The notes below the pieces were generated by a model. It was not told the DNA's origin, searched no databases, and saw only the letters and a list, made by a program, of their open reading frames with translations. Below are positions 53,476 to 62,716 of a DNA stretch of 64,000 nt, piece by piece (position 1 is the first letter of the stretch; every line of letters starts with the position of its first letter). Position numbers and translations under genes: made by a program. The stretch is from Nocardioides sp. 503 (GTDB lineage: Bacteria > Actinomycetota > Actinomycetes > Propionibacteriales > Nocardioidaceae): positions 930,001-994,000 of the forward strand of contig NZ_SPUI01000002.1 in NCBI RefSeq assembly GCF_004522095.1, written 5' to 3'.

Positions 53476-54215
53476 CACTGCCCCCGCAGCGTGCGCCACA
53501 CGTGCTCGGGGATGCGGTCCAGGATCGCGTCCATCACCGCCAGGGTGGCGTCGACCTCGTGCGGCGCGTGGTGGCCGGAGCGCACGACGAGCATCGAGTC
53601 GCCCTCGAGCCGCCAGCCGAGCGCGGGCCACTGCAGCAGCATCTGCATCATCTGCGGGTGCAGCACGTCCGAGGCGAAGCGCCGGTCGTGCGCGGTCACG
53701 GTGAAGGCCCGGTTGAAGTCCTCCGACTCCAGCTCGATGTCGCGGTTGGTGAGCCGGCCGAAGAAGCGGCCCACCGCGCCCTCGGGGGACACCGCCAGCG
53801 GGGGGACGAGGACACCGAGGTTCATCGCGACGACCGAGTAGCGGTGCGTGGTGGTGGTGCGGTTGTCCCCGGACCCGCTGGTGGTCGTGTAGGAGTAGTC
53901 GAAGGCCACCATCGGGCGCTCGCCGTGGGCGCCGTAGAGGCAGTTGCGCGCGCTCCGGCTGCTGCCGGTGCCGAACGGCGTCCCGTTGAAGCGACCCACG
54001 AGGCTCTGGTCGCCCTGGCGGTAGACCCACCCCCGCGCCGCCGCGAACGCCGCCAGGCCCTCGCGCCGCTTCTTGGCCTGCTGGTAGCCGACGACGACCA
54101 GCACGACCATCAGGGCGAGGAACGCGAGGAAGAGCAGCAGGAAGCCGCCACCGAAGAGGGCCGAGGACACCGCAGCAGGGTAGAGGAGGCGTCGCGGGGC
54201 TCCGGTGACGCTCAT
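53475..54215 (-). CDS. DUF3137-like membrane protein paired with lemA
   Basis: A 246-residue protein with an N-terminal hydrophobic region (about 15-45) and a soluble part beginning RGWVYRQGDQSLVGRFNGTPFG, with AFDYSYTTTSGSGDNRTTTTH in its centre and a beta-rich end. DUF3137 (galanin) genes commonly neighbour lemA, and layout and length fit. The first ~86 codons of the longer frame from 54473 lie in the divergent promoter and are rejected. ATG 54215 is chosen. Function unknown. Confidence 0.7.
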   Translation of the reverse strand: MSVTGAPRRLLYPAAVSSALFGGGFLLLFLAFLALMVVLVVVGYQQAKKRREGLAAFAAARGWVYRQGDQSLVGRFNGTPFGTGSSRSARNCLYGAHGERPMVAFDYSYTTTSGSGDNRTTTTHRYSVVAMNLGVLVPPLAVSPEGAVGRFFGRLTNRDIELESEDFNRAFTVTAHDRRFASDVLHPQMMQMLLQWPALGWRLEGDSMLVVRSGHHAPHEVDATLAVMDAILDRIPEHVWRTLRGQ

Positions 54216-54226
54216 GACGGGTCGCG

Positions 54227-54242
54227 TGGAAAACGTTATCGA
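54227..54242. promoter_or_regulatory. LacI-family operator of the sugar importer operon
   Basis: TGGAAAACGTTATCGA has the central CG and AAACGTT core of LacI-family sites, with six of eight positions symmetric. A TTGACA -35 lies just downstream at 54249-54254. The LacI-type gene at the end of the operon is the likely regulator. Confidence 0.6.
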
Positions 54243-54327
54243 CAACGATTGACAAGAGTGCCGAGCGGTGGCACCTTGCCGTGTGACGAACGTCTCAACG
54301 AGCGTTGGGGCGGGACGGAGGAACCCC

Positions 54328-55614
54328 ATGAGGTCGAAGACCCGACGCGCGGCCCTCGCCGTGCTCAGCGCCGGAACGCTGCTGCTCGCAGCTGCCTGCG
54401 GCGGCGACGACTCGTCCGAGGCGGACGAGAGCACCATCACCTGGTGGCACAACTCGAACAACGAGCCCGGCAAGGGCTACTACGAGCAGGTGGCCAAGGA
54501 CTTCGAGGCCGACCACCCCGGCGTCGACGTCCAGGTCAGCGCCATGGCCCACGAGGACATGGTCGACAAGCTGGCCGCCGCCTTCCAGAGCGGTGACCTG
54601 CCCGACGTCTACATGGAGCGCGGCGGCGGCGAGCTGGCCGACCACGTGGAGGCCGGCCTGGTCCGCGACCTCTCCGACGACGCCGCCGACGAGGTCGAGA
54701 AGATCGGCGGCTCGGTCGCCGGCTGGCAGGTCGACGACAAGACCTACGCCCTGCCGTTCTCCCTCGGGGTGGTGGGCTTCTGGTACAACAAGGAGCAGTT
54801 CGAGCAGGCCGGCATCACCGAGCTGCCGATCACGATGGACGACCTCTACGACGTCATCGACAAGCTCAAGGCCGCCGACCTCACGCCGCTCTCGGTGGGC
54901 GCGGGCGACAAGTGGCCGGCCGCGCACTACTGGTACGCCGCCGCGCTGCGCTCCTGCCCCGAGGAGGTCCTCACGGACGCCGTCGGCAGCCTGGACTTCT
55001 CCGACGACTGCTTCGAGCGGGCCGGGGACGTCGTCGAGGAGCTGATCGAGACCGAGCCGTTCAACGCAGGCTTCCTCAGCACGCCGGCCCAGGAGGGCGC
55101 CACCTCGGCGTCGGGCCTGCTCGCGACCGGCAAGGTCGCGATGGAGATGCAGGGCCACTGGGAGCCCGGCGTCATGCAGGGCCTGACCGACGACGGCAAG
55201 GGGCTGGGCGACAAGACGGGGTGGTTCCCGTTCCCCGAGGTCGACGGCGGCGAGGGCGACCCCGCGGCCCAGCTCGGCGGCGGCGACGCCTGGGCGGTGC
55301 CGGAGGGCTCGCCCGACGTGGCGGTCGACCTGGTGAGGTACCTGCTCTCCGACGAGGTCCAGACGGGCTTCGCCGAGAACGACATGGGGCTGCCGACCAA
55401 CCCGGCCGCCACCGGCGCGGTGTCGGACCCCGCCCTCGCGCAGCTGCTCGAGGTGCGCGACGCGGCGCCGTTCGTCCAGCTCTACTTCGACACCGCCTTC
55501 GGCGAGTCGGTCGGCGGTGCGATGAACGACGAGATCGCGCTGATGTTCGCCGGCAAGGCCTCGCCGGACGACGTGGTCTCGGCCACGCAGCAGGCCGCCG
55601 ACGAGGAGAAGTGA
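54328..55614 (+). CDS. Sugar ABC transporter substrate-binding lipoprotein
   Basis: A 428-residue family 1 extracellular solute-binding protein. The lipobox is LAAAC (Cys24). The mature protein begins ITWWHNSNNEPGKGYYEQV and carries PDVYMERGGGEL and LPFSLGVVGFWYNKEQFEQAG, typical of oligosaccharide binders. SD GGAGG precedes ATG 54328. It captures a di- or oligosaccharide outside the cell for the two permeases downstream. The GH3 enzyme in the operon points to a beta-linked glycoside. Operon likely under the LacI operator at 54227. Confidence 0.92.
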   Translation: MRSKTRRAALAVLSAGTLLLAAACGGDDSSEADESTITWWHNSNNEPGKGYYEQVAKDFEADHPGVDVQVSAMAHEDMVDKLAAAFQSGDLPDVYMERGGGELADHVEAGLVRDLSDDAADEVEKIGGSVAGWQVDDKTYALPFSLGVVGFWYNKEQFEQAGITELPITMDDLYDVIDKLKAADLTPLSVGAGDKWPAAHYWYAAALRSCPEEVLTDAVGSLDFSDDCFERAGDVVEELIETEPFNAGFLSTPAQEGATSASGLLATGKVAMEMQGHWEPGVMQGLTDDGKGLGDKTGWFPFPEVDGGEGDPAAQLGGGDAWAVPEGSPDVAVDLVRYLLSDEVQTGFAENDMGLPTNPAATGAVSDPALAQLLEVRDAAPFVQLYFDTAFGESVGGAMNDEIALMFAGKASPDDVVSATQQAADEEK

Positions 55615-55621
55615 GCTGAGC

Positions 55622-56515
55622 GTGACTCGCGGGGGCTGGCGTCAACGGCTGGAGATCCTGCTGTTCGTGACGCCGGCCCTCGCCCTCCTCGGCGTCTTCG
55701 TGGTGTGGCCGATCGCCTCGGCGGTCCGGATGTCCTTCTACCGCTGGAAGGGCTTCGGCCCGATGGAGGACTTCGTCGGGCTGCGCAACTACGACCGCGT
55801 GCTGGGCGACGACGTCTTCCGCGACGCGGTGGCCCACAACGTCGTGATCGTCGTGGCCTCGATCGTGGTGCAGCTGCCGCTGGGGCTGGCGATCGCGATG
55901 CTGCTCAACCGCAAGATCCGGCTCCGGGGGCTGCTGCGCACGATCGTCTTCGTCCCCTACGTGATGGCCGAGGTCATCGCGGGCGTCATCTGGTTCCAGC
56001 TGCTCCAGCCGCGCTACGGCGTGGTCGACGGCATCATCTCCGCCGTCGGGCTCACCCCGCCGGAGCAGGGGTTCCTCGGGACCCCCGAGCTGGCGCTGCC
56101 CACGCTCTTCGTGGTGCTGACCTGGAAGTACCTCGGCCTCGCGGTCCTGCTGTTCCTGGCGGGGCTGCAGGGCGTGCCCGACGAGCTCTACGAGGCCGCC
56201 CAGCTCGACGGGGCCGGCTGGTGGCAGACGCAGGTGCGGGTGGCGCTGCCACTGCTCGGGCCGACCATCCGCACCTGGCTGTTCCTCTCGATGATCGGCT
56301 CGCTGCAGCAGTTCGACATGGTGTGGGTGCTCACCGGCGGCGGTCCGGCCAACGCCACGACCACGATGGCGACGTACCTGATCAACCAGGGCACCCAGCG
56401 CCACAACTACGGCATCGCCGGCGCGGCCTCGGTGGTGCTCTTCCTGGTCAGCTTCGTGATGGCGTTGGCCTACCAGCTCCTCATCCTCCGACGGGACACG
56501 GTGACCCAGGAATGA
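55622..56515 (+). CDS. Sugar ABC transporter permease 1
   Basis: A 297-residue MalF-like permease with six predicted transmembrane segments starting at FVTPALALLGVFVVWPIA. The EAA loop YEAAQLDGAGWWQTQVRVALPLL (about 180-205) contacts the ATPase. It starts at GTG 55622, seven bases after the binding-protein stop. It forms the membrane channel with the next gene product. Confidence 0.92.
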   Translation: MTRGGWRQRLEILLFVTPALALLGVFVVWPIASAVRMSFYRWKGFGPMEDFVGLRNYDRVLGDDVFRDAVAHNVVIVVASIVVQLPLGLAIAMLLNRKIRLRGLLRTIVFVPYVMAEVIAGVIWFQLLQPRYGVVDGIISAVGLTPPEQGFLGTPELALPTLFVVLTWKYLGLAVLLFLAGLQGVPDELYEAAQLDGAGWWQTQVRVALPLLGPTIRTWLFLSMIGSLQQFDMVWVLTGGGPANATTTMATYLINQGTQRHNYGIAGAASVVLFLVSFVMALAYQLLILRRDTVTQE

Positions 56516-56541
56516 ACGGCACAGCGATGAAGGAGAACGAG

Positions 56542-57381
56542 ATGTCGACCCGCCGCATGCGGCCGTTCGGCGCCGGCGGACCGCTCACCTACTTCATCGC
56601 GCTGGTGGTGGTGGCCCTGACCGTCGGGCCGGTCCTCTACGGCGCGATGGGCGGCTTCCGCAGCAACGAGCAGCTCGCCCGTGACCCGGCGGGGCTGCCG
56701 GAGCCCTGGCTCCTCACCAACTACGAGGGGGTCTTCGGCAACCCCGACTTCTGGCGCTACGCCCTCAACTCCACCGCGATCGCGGTCATCACCACCGTGG
56801 TGGCCGTGGCGTGCGGGGTGATGGCGGCCTACCCGCTGGCGCGCTACCACTTCAAGCTGCGCGAGCCGCTGTTCATGGTGTTCGTGCTGGGGCTGCTCTT
56901 CCCGGCGGCCGTGGCCATCATCCCGCTGTTCATCCTGGTGACCCGCGACCTGCAGATCGGCAACACCTGGTGGGGCGTGGCGCTGCCGCAGGCGGCCTTC
57001 TGGCTGCCGATCACGGTCGTGATCCTGCGGCCCTTCCTGATGGCGATCCCGCGCGAGCTCGAGGAGGCGGCGCTGATGGACGGCGCGTCGCGGGTCGGGA
57101 TCTTCTGGTGGCTGATGCTGCCGCTGTCCATGCCCGGGCTCGTGACGGTCGCGGTCCTGGCCTTCGTCGGCTCGTGGAACGCCTACCTGCTGCCTCTCCT
57201 GCTGCTGCAGGAGGACATGCGTACGCTGCCCCTCGGCGTCGCCGACTACTCGACCGAGCACTCGGCCGACACGGCGGGCGTCCTGGCCTTCACCACGATC
57301 GCGATGATCCCGGCCCTGGTGCTGTTCCTCGCGATGCAGCAGCGCATCGTCGGCGGCCTCCGGGGCGCGGTGAAGGGATGA
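56542..57381 (+). CDS. Sugar ABC transporter permease 2
   Basis: A 279-residue MalG-like permease with six predicted membrane helices and the EAA loop LEEAALMDGASRVGIFWWLMLPLSMPGL. The start is ATG 56542 with AAGGAG six bases upstream. ATG 56512, overlapping the stop of permease 1, is an alternative with poorer ribosome-binding-site spacing. No ATP-binding subunit gene is present in the operon, so a shared MsmK-like ATPase elsewhere must energise transport. Confidence 0.9.
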   Translation: MSTRRMRPFGAGGPLTYFIALVVVALTVGPVLYGAMGGFRSNEQLARDPAGLPEPWLLTNYEGVFGNPDFWRYALNSTAIAVITTVVAVACGVMAAYPLARYHFKLREPLFMVFVLGLLFPAAVAIIPLFILVTRDLQIGNTWWGVALPQAAFWLPITVVILRPFLMAIPRELEEAALMDGASRVGIFWWLMLPLSMPGLVTVAVLAFVGSWNAYLLPLLLLQEDMRTLPLGVADYSTEHSADTAGVLAFTTIAMIPALVLFLAMQQRIVGGLRGAVKG

Positions 57382-57404
57382 GCAGCCGTGCGGGAGAGGA
57401 CGAG

Positions 57405-58436
57405 ATGACCAGGGACCACCACCCGACGGGCAGCCGCGTCACGATGCAGCAGGTCGCCGCCGAGGCCGGAGTGTCGGTCTCGACGGTGTCCAAGGTGATC
57501 AACGGGCGCTACGGCGTCTCGAGCGACACCTTCGACCACGTCACCGAGATCGTCAGCCGGCTCGGCTACGAGGCCAGCCTGGTCGCGCGCAGCCTGCGCA
57601 ACAGCCGCACCAACGTGCTGGGCGTGCTGGTCGCCGACTTCGAGCCGTTCAGCACCGAGGTGCTCAAGGGCGCCGCCGACGCGATCCGCGGCACCGGCTT
57701 CGAGCTCGTGGCCTACTCCGCGGGCGGCCGCGTCGACGAGCACGTCGGCTGGGAGCGGCGCTACCTGTCGCGCGTCATGGGCACGCTGGTCGACGGCGCG
57801 GTCCTCGTCACGCCGACGGTCACCGACGTCCAGTACGACGGCCCGATCGTCGCGGTGGACCCCCACACCGGCCGGTCCAGCCTGCCGACCGTGACGGCCG
57901 ACAACCTCCAGGGTGCGCGGCTGGGGGTCGACCACCTGCTCGGGCTCGGTCACCGCCGCATCGGCATGGTCACGGGCCGGCCCGACCTGGTCTCGGCCCG
58001 GCTGCGTGAGCGCGGCTTCCGCGAGGCGCACGCCGCCGCCGGCGTACCCCTCGACGAGTCGCTGCTGCGGCTCGGCGCCTTCGAGCAGGACCAGGCCGGC
58101 GACGCGGCCCGCGAGCTGCTGGCCCTGCCCGACCCGCCGACCGCGATCTTCGCGGCCAACGACCTCTCGGCGATCGCGGCGCTGGAGGTGGCCGCGGAGC
58201 TGGGGATCTCGGTCCCCGAGCAGCTGTCGGTGGTGGGCTTCGACAACATCCCCGACTCCGCCCTGTCCTCCCCGCCGCTCACGACCGTGCAGCAGCCGAT
58301 CCGGCAGATGGGGCACGACGCCATCGCGATGCTGGTGCAGATGATCGCCGGCGAGGAGCTCGCCGAGACCCACGTGACCCTCGAGACCACGCTGGTGAGG
58401 CGTCGGTCCACCGCCGCCCCGGGAGGCACCCCATGA
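57405..58436 (+). CDS. LacI-family transcriptional regulator
   Basis: A 343-residue LacI/GalR-type repressor. The N-terminal HTH is TMQQVAAEAGVSVSTVSKVINGRYGVS, with hinge helix ARSLRNSRTNV, and a periplasmic-binding-protein-like effector domain follows (FAANDLSAIAALEVAAELG, VVGFDNIPDSALSSPPLTTV). It probably represses the importer operon by the operator at 54227 and is released by a sugar. The start is ATG 57405 with AGAGGA four bases upstream; 57378, overlapping the permease stop, is possible. Confidence 0.92.
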   Translation: MTRDHHPTGSRVTMQQVAAEAGVSVSTVSKVINGRYGVSSDTFDHVTEIVSRLGYEASLVARSLRNSRTNVLGVLVADFEPFSTEVLKGAADAIRGTGFELVAYSAGGRVDEHVGWERRYLSRVMGTLVDGAVLVTPTVTDVQYDGPIVAVDPHTGRSSLPTVTADNLQGARLGVDHLLGLGHRRIGMVTGRPDLVSARLRERGFREAHAAAGVPLDESLLRLGAFEQDQAGDAARELLALPDPPTAIFAANDLSAIAALEVAAELGISVPEQLSVVGFDNIPDSALSSPPLTTVQQPIRQMGHDAIAMLVQMIAGEELAETHVTLETTLVRRRSTAAPGGTP

Positions 58437-60721
58437 CCGATCTCTGGCAGGACCCGAGCGAGACCCCCGAGGCACGGGTCGCCGACCTGGTGCCGCGCAT
58501 GACGCTCCGGGAGAAGGTCAGCCAGCTCTCCGGCATCTGGTGGCTCGACCCCGAGGCCGGCGGCATGGCCCCGATGCTGCGCGAGACGCTCGGCCCCCAG
58601 CCCGACTGGGACGAGCTGATCGAGGACGGCCTGGGCCAGCTGACCCGCACCTTCGGCACCGCGCCCGTCGCGCCTCGCGAGGGCCTCGAGCTCCTGGCTC
58701 AGCGCCAGCGCGACATCGTCGCCGCCAACCGCTTCGGCATCCCGGCCCAGGCCCACGAGGAGTGCCTGACCGGGCTCGCGGTCTGGGGCGCCACCGTCTA
58801 CCCCTCGCCGCTCTGCTGGGCGGCGACGTTCGACCCCGCCCTCGTGCAGCGCATGGGGGAGCGGATCGCGGCGTCGATGCGCGCCCTCGGCGTCCACCAG
58901 GGCCTCGCCCCCGTCCTCGACGTGGTGCGCGACGCTCGGTGGGGTCGCGTCGAGGAGACCCTCGGCGAGGACCCGTTCCTGGTGGGTCTCATGGCCAGCG
59001 CCTACGTGCGGGGTCTGGAGGAGGGGGGAGTGGTCGCCACGCTCAAGCACTTCCTCGGCTACTCCGCCTCCCGCGCGGCCCGCAACCTCGCGCCCGTGTC
59101 CGCCGGCCCCCGCGAGCTGGCCGACGTGTTCCTGCCGCCGTTCGAGATGGCGCTGCGCGCCGGCGCCCGGTCGGTGATGAACTCCTACACCGACATCGAC
59201 GGCGTCCCGGCGGCCGCCGATCCCGAGCTGCTGACCACCCTCCTGCGCGACCGGCTCGGCTTCGAGGGCACGGTCGCGGCCGACTACTTCTCGGTGGCCT
59301 TCCTGCAGAGCCTGCACCGCGTCGCCGCCGACCTCGGCGAGGCGGCGGGCCTGGCGCTCGAGGCCGGCATCGACGTCGAGCTGCCCTCGCCCAAGGCCTA
59401 CGAGGAGCCGCTGCTGGCGGCGGTCGCCGCGGGCCTCGTCGACGAGAAGACCGTCGACCGGGCGGTGTCGCGGGTGCTGCGGCAGAAGTGCGAGCTGGGA
59501 CTGCTCGACCCGGGCTGGGCGCCGGTGGAGCCGGCCGACGTCGACCTCGACGACCCGGAGTCGCGCGCGCTCGCCCTCGAGCTGGCCCGGCGCTCGGTCG
59601 TCCTGCTCGCCAACGACGGCGCGCTGCCGCTGCGCGAGGGCGTCAAGGTCGCCCTCGTCGGCCCCCGGGCGGACACCCCGCAGGCGATGCAGGGCTGCTA
59701 CGCCTTCCCCATGCACGTGCTGGTCCACCACCCCGAGGTGGACGACGGGCTCACGATCCGCACCGTGCGAGAGGTGCTCGCCGAGACCTACGACCTCTCC
59801 TACGCGCTCGGCTGCCCGGTGCTGGGTGGCGAGGACGCCGACCTGGCCGAGGCCGCGGCGACCGCCGCCGCGGCCGACGTGTGCGTGGTCGTGCTCGGCG
59901 ACCAGGCCGGGCTGTTCGGGCGGGGCACCTCGGGCGAGGGCTGCGACGTACCCGACCTGCGGCTGCCGGGGCGCCAGGAGGAGCTGGTGGAGGCGCTGCT
60001 CGAGACCGGCACCCCGGTCGTGGCGGTGCTCCTCGTCGGTCGCCCCTACGACGTCAGCACGATCGCGCCGCGGCTGGCGGGGCTGGTGTGCGGCTTCTTC
60101 CCCGGCGAGGAGGGTGCGCAGGCGGTGGCCGACGTGCTGTCCGGCCGGGTCGACCCGTCGGGGCGGCTGCCCGTGAGCTTCCCGGACTCCGGCTCCACCC
60201 AGCCGTGGACCTACCTGTCGCCGACGCTGGGCCAGCTCACCGACGTGAGCAGCGTCGACCCGACGCCGTTGTTCCCGTTCGGCCACGGCCTGTCCTACGC
60301 CTCGGCCACGTGGGTCTCGGTGGCGGGCACGACCGGGCCGCGATGGGACACCGACGGCGTCTGCGAGGTCGAGGTCGAGCTCCTCAACGAGGCCGACCGG
60401 GTCGTCTCCGAGGTGGTGCAGGTCTACCTCCACGACGTCTCCGCGTCGGTCGTGCGGCCCGTGCAGCAGCTCGTGGCCGCCGCCCGGGTCGACCTGGAGC
60501 CGGGCACCCGCGCCACGGTCCGCTTCGCGCTGCACGCCGACCTGACGTCGTTCACCGGGCGCGACCTGGTGCGCATCGTCGAGCCCGGCCCGGTGGAGCT
60601 GTGGGTGGGTGCCTCCAGCGCCGACGTGCGCGACGTGGTCGCCCTCGACCTCGCCGGGTCCTCACGCCAGGTCGGTCACGACCGGGTGCTGGAGCCGGAG
60701 GTCACCGTCGTCCGACCGTGA
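58433..60721 (+). CDS. Glycoside hydrolase family 3 (beta-glucosidase/xylosidase-type)
   Basis: A 762-residue cytoplasmic GH3 enzyme: N-terminal (beta/alpha)8 domain with the catalytic nucleophile Asp284 in GTVAADYFSVAF, the KHF substrate motif in ATLKHFLGY, a second alpha/beta sandwich (about 380-620), and a C-terminal fibronectin-III-like domain. No signal peptide. It likely hydrolyses oligosaccharides brought in by the importer. Beta-glucoside versus beta-xyloside cannot be decided. Its ATG overlaps the regulator stop. Confidence 0.92.
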   Translation: MTDLWQDPSETPEARVADLVPRMTLREKVSQLSGIWWLDPEAGGMAPMLRETLGPQPDWDELIEDGLGQLTRTFGTAPVAPREGLELLAQRQRDIVAANRFGIPAQAHEECLTGLAVWGATVYPSPLCWAATFDPALVQRMGERIAASMRALGVHQGLAPVLDVVRDARWGRVEETLGEDPFLVGLMASAYVRGLEEGGVVATLKHFLGYSASRAARNLAPVSAGPRELADVFLPPFEMALRAGARSVMNSYTDIDGVPAAADPELLTTLLRDRLGFEGTVAADYFSVAFLQSLHRVAADLGEAAGLALEAGIDVELPSPKAYEEPLLAAVAAGLVDEKTVDRAVSRVLRQKCELGLLDPGWAPVEPADVDLDDPESRALALELARRSVVLLANDGALPLREGVKVALVGPRADTPQAMQGCYAFPMHVLVHHPEVDDGLTIRTVREVLAETYDLSYALGCPVLGGEDADLAEAAATAAAADVCVVVLGDQAGLFGRGTSGEGCDVPDLRLPGRQEELVEALLETGTPVVAVLLVGRPYDVSTIAPRLAGLVCGFFPGEEGAQAVADVLSGRVDPSGRLPVSFPDSGSTQPWTYLSPTLGQLTDVSSVDPTPLFPFGHGLSYASATWVSVAGTTGPRWDTDGVCEVEVELLNEADRVVSEVVQVYLHDVSASVVRPVQQLVAAARVDLEPGTRATVRFALHADLTSFTGRDLVRIVEPGPVELWVGASSADVRDVVALDLAGSSRQVGHDRVLEPEVTVVRP

Positions 60722-62603
60722 GGCCCCGGACGGCGGGGCGGCTCCGGTTGCCCGCGGCATCGCGAACCACCACGACGACCCGCCACCGGCCCTCTGCCAG
60801 GCGCGGTAGGCGCACGGTCCAGGCACCTCGCCGGGCGAGCCACTTGGTGACCACCATCCGCTTGGTGCCCTGTCGGGTCAGCGTCACCCGGACTCGTCCC
60901 CGCTCGGTGGTCCGCAAGGAGACCCTGCCCGGGTCGATCCGCACCCTCGTCAGGCGGGGACGGGTGGTGTCCGGGACGACCACCGTCCTCGTCACCGTGG
61001 TCGTGCCGCCGAGCTGGTCGGTCGATGTGACGGTGACCCTGTGTCGTCCCTCGGTCCGGAACGCGTGCCGAACGCTCGTGCCGCTCACGGGGGCGCCCCC
61101 GTCGAAGCTCCACCTCGGCGTGGTCGCCGGTGCGGACCACACGTCCTGAGCGCTGGCGCGAGCGGTGAAGGTGCGACCGCGACGCACGCTGACCGGGACG
61201 GACGCCGCGAGCCGCGGCCCCGCCGCGTCGAACGCGCGGAGCAGGCCGTAAGAGCTGCCGCCCTCGTGCGTGTAGAAGACGGCCGCGTTGCCCTGGGGGT
61301 CGGACGCCGCCCCTATCATCCCGGCCTGGTCGCTGGAGCCGTCGTGGTCGGTCGGCGACAGGACCCCGGCGCCGCTCATCGTGCGGAACTGCGCCCGGTT
61401 CGGCGGCAGCGTCTCGCGCCACGCGAACACGGCGCCGCCGGCCGACCCCGTGGCGACCACCCGGCCGCCGCGACCGGATCCGGTCAACATCTGGACGCCG
61501 GACCACGCGCCGCCCGGCGCCCTCACCACGACCGCCTGGTGCTGCCTGCTGGTGTGGACGCCCACCGTCGTCACGGCGACCGCGCGTGGGCCCGAGGCCA
61601 CCAGGTCGGTCAGGCGGTAGTCGCCGGTGGTGGGTGCGGTCTCGGGCCTCGTCCGCCAGGCCCCGCCCGGCGGCCGGTGGAAGGCCCGGACCGCGTGCAG
61701 CTCGAGGGCAGGGAGACCAGCGGTGGTGTACGCCGTCACGAGGGTGCCGTCGCTCGTCGTCGTGAGCATCGGTGGCTCCATCGCGGTCCCGCTGGTGGGC
61801 GTGCACCGCCCGGAGGTGTAGGTCCCCTGGGCCGGGTAGGAGGCGAGGACCCGCGGGGGCGAGCTCGTGGGCGAGCCCGGGCGCACGTCGGTGACCACGA
61901 GCGAGCTGTCCGTCGTGCACGGCTGCCCCTCGGTGTCGCCCGTCAGGTCTCGGAGGCGACGCAGCACGAGGTGGCCGGCCCCGTCCCTCCCGATCGCGAG
62001 CTGCGCGTCGGCGTAGAAGGCCCCCGAGGCGAGGACCGGGATGGTCACGCGGGTCGAGGACCTGCCGTCCGCCGCGACGATCTCCACGCGGTTCAGGTTG
62101 GGGTCGCCCGAGACCCGCTCGGTCACCCACAGCCGGCCCTGCCCGTCCATCGCAGTGCCACCCAACGCCGTAGCCGAGAGGCGGTAGGGGGCCGACCACG
62201 TCGTTGCGCCCTTGGACAGGACCGACACCACCGGGAGGGAGTTGAAGTCGCCGGGGTTCCAGATGGCGGCGAGCGCCCCATCGGGCGCACCGTGGAGGGT
62301 GAGCCCCGAGGGCGAGAAGGGCTGGCCGCCGCCGCCGTCGAGGTAGGTCACCGCGCCGAGCGCGGTGCCCGGACGGCGTACCTGGACCTGCACGACGCCC
62401 TGGTCGGGTGCGGTGATCTGACCCACGACCAGCGACCCGTCACCGGCCATCGCGATCGCGCCCACGTGGTCGACGTGCGCACCCTCGAACAGCACGACGG
62501 GGGAGAGGAACACCGGCTCCGCCCGCGAGGGCGTGGGGGCGACCAGTGCGGCCCCCAGGGCGAGCAGGGCGGTGAGCCACCGTCGAGAGGTGCGTGTGGG
62601 CAT
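60702..62603 (-). CDS. Large secreted protein with a PKD domain
   Basis: A 633-residue secreted protein with a signal peptide (basic MPTRTSRRWLT, cleavage near PSRAEP). About 440 residues of beta-propeller-like sequence follow, with GDGSLVVG, GDGTLVT and AAGGAVFAWRE turns. A PKD domain follows (about 470-545: RASAQDVWSAPATTPRWSFD, RHAFRTEGRHRVTVTSTD). It ends in a basic all-beta domain. No catalytic motif. It probably binds extracellular carbohydrate or surface material. Its 3' end overlaps the convergent GH3 gene by 20 bases. Confidence 0.75.
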   Translation of the reverse strand: MPTRTSRRWLTALLALGAALVAPTPSRAEPVFLSPVVLFEGAHVDHVGAIAMAGDGSLVVGQITAPDQGVVQVQVRRPGTALGAVTYLDGGGGQPFSPSGLTLHGAPDGALAAIWNPGDFNSLPVVSVLSKGATTWSAPYRLSATALGGTAMDGQGRLWVTERVSGDPNLNRVEIVAADGRSSTRVTIPVLASGAFYADAQLAIGRDGAGHLVLRRLRDLTGDTEGQPCTTDSSLVVTDVRPGSPTSSPPRVLASYPAQGTYTSGRCTPTSGTAMEPPMLTTTSDGTLVTAYTTAGLPALELHAVRAFHRPPGGAWRTRPETAPTTGDYRLTDLVASGPRAVAVTTVGVHTSRQHQAVVVRAPGGAWSGVQMLTGSGRGGRVVATGSAGGAVFAWRETLPPNRAQFRTMSGAGVLSPTDHDGSSDQAGMIGAASDPQGNAAVFYTHEGGSSYGLLRAFDAAGPRLAASVPVSVRRGRTFTARASAQDVWSAPATTPRWSFDGGAPVSGTSVRHAFRTEGRHRVTVTSTDQLGGTTTVTRTVVVPDTTRPRLTRVRIDPGRVSLRTTERGRVRVTLTRQGTKRMVVTKWLARRGAWTVRLPRLAEGRWRVVVVVRDAAGNRSRPAVRGLTVGRR

Positions 62604-62716
62604 GGTGGAACCCCGGGAGGTGAGGAGGAGGGTTGACGAGTCCCAGCCACCTCAACACGGAATCTCTGCCTGGCGACGGGCCAGAAGCGGACATGACCGC
62701 TTGTGGACCGCGCTCG

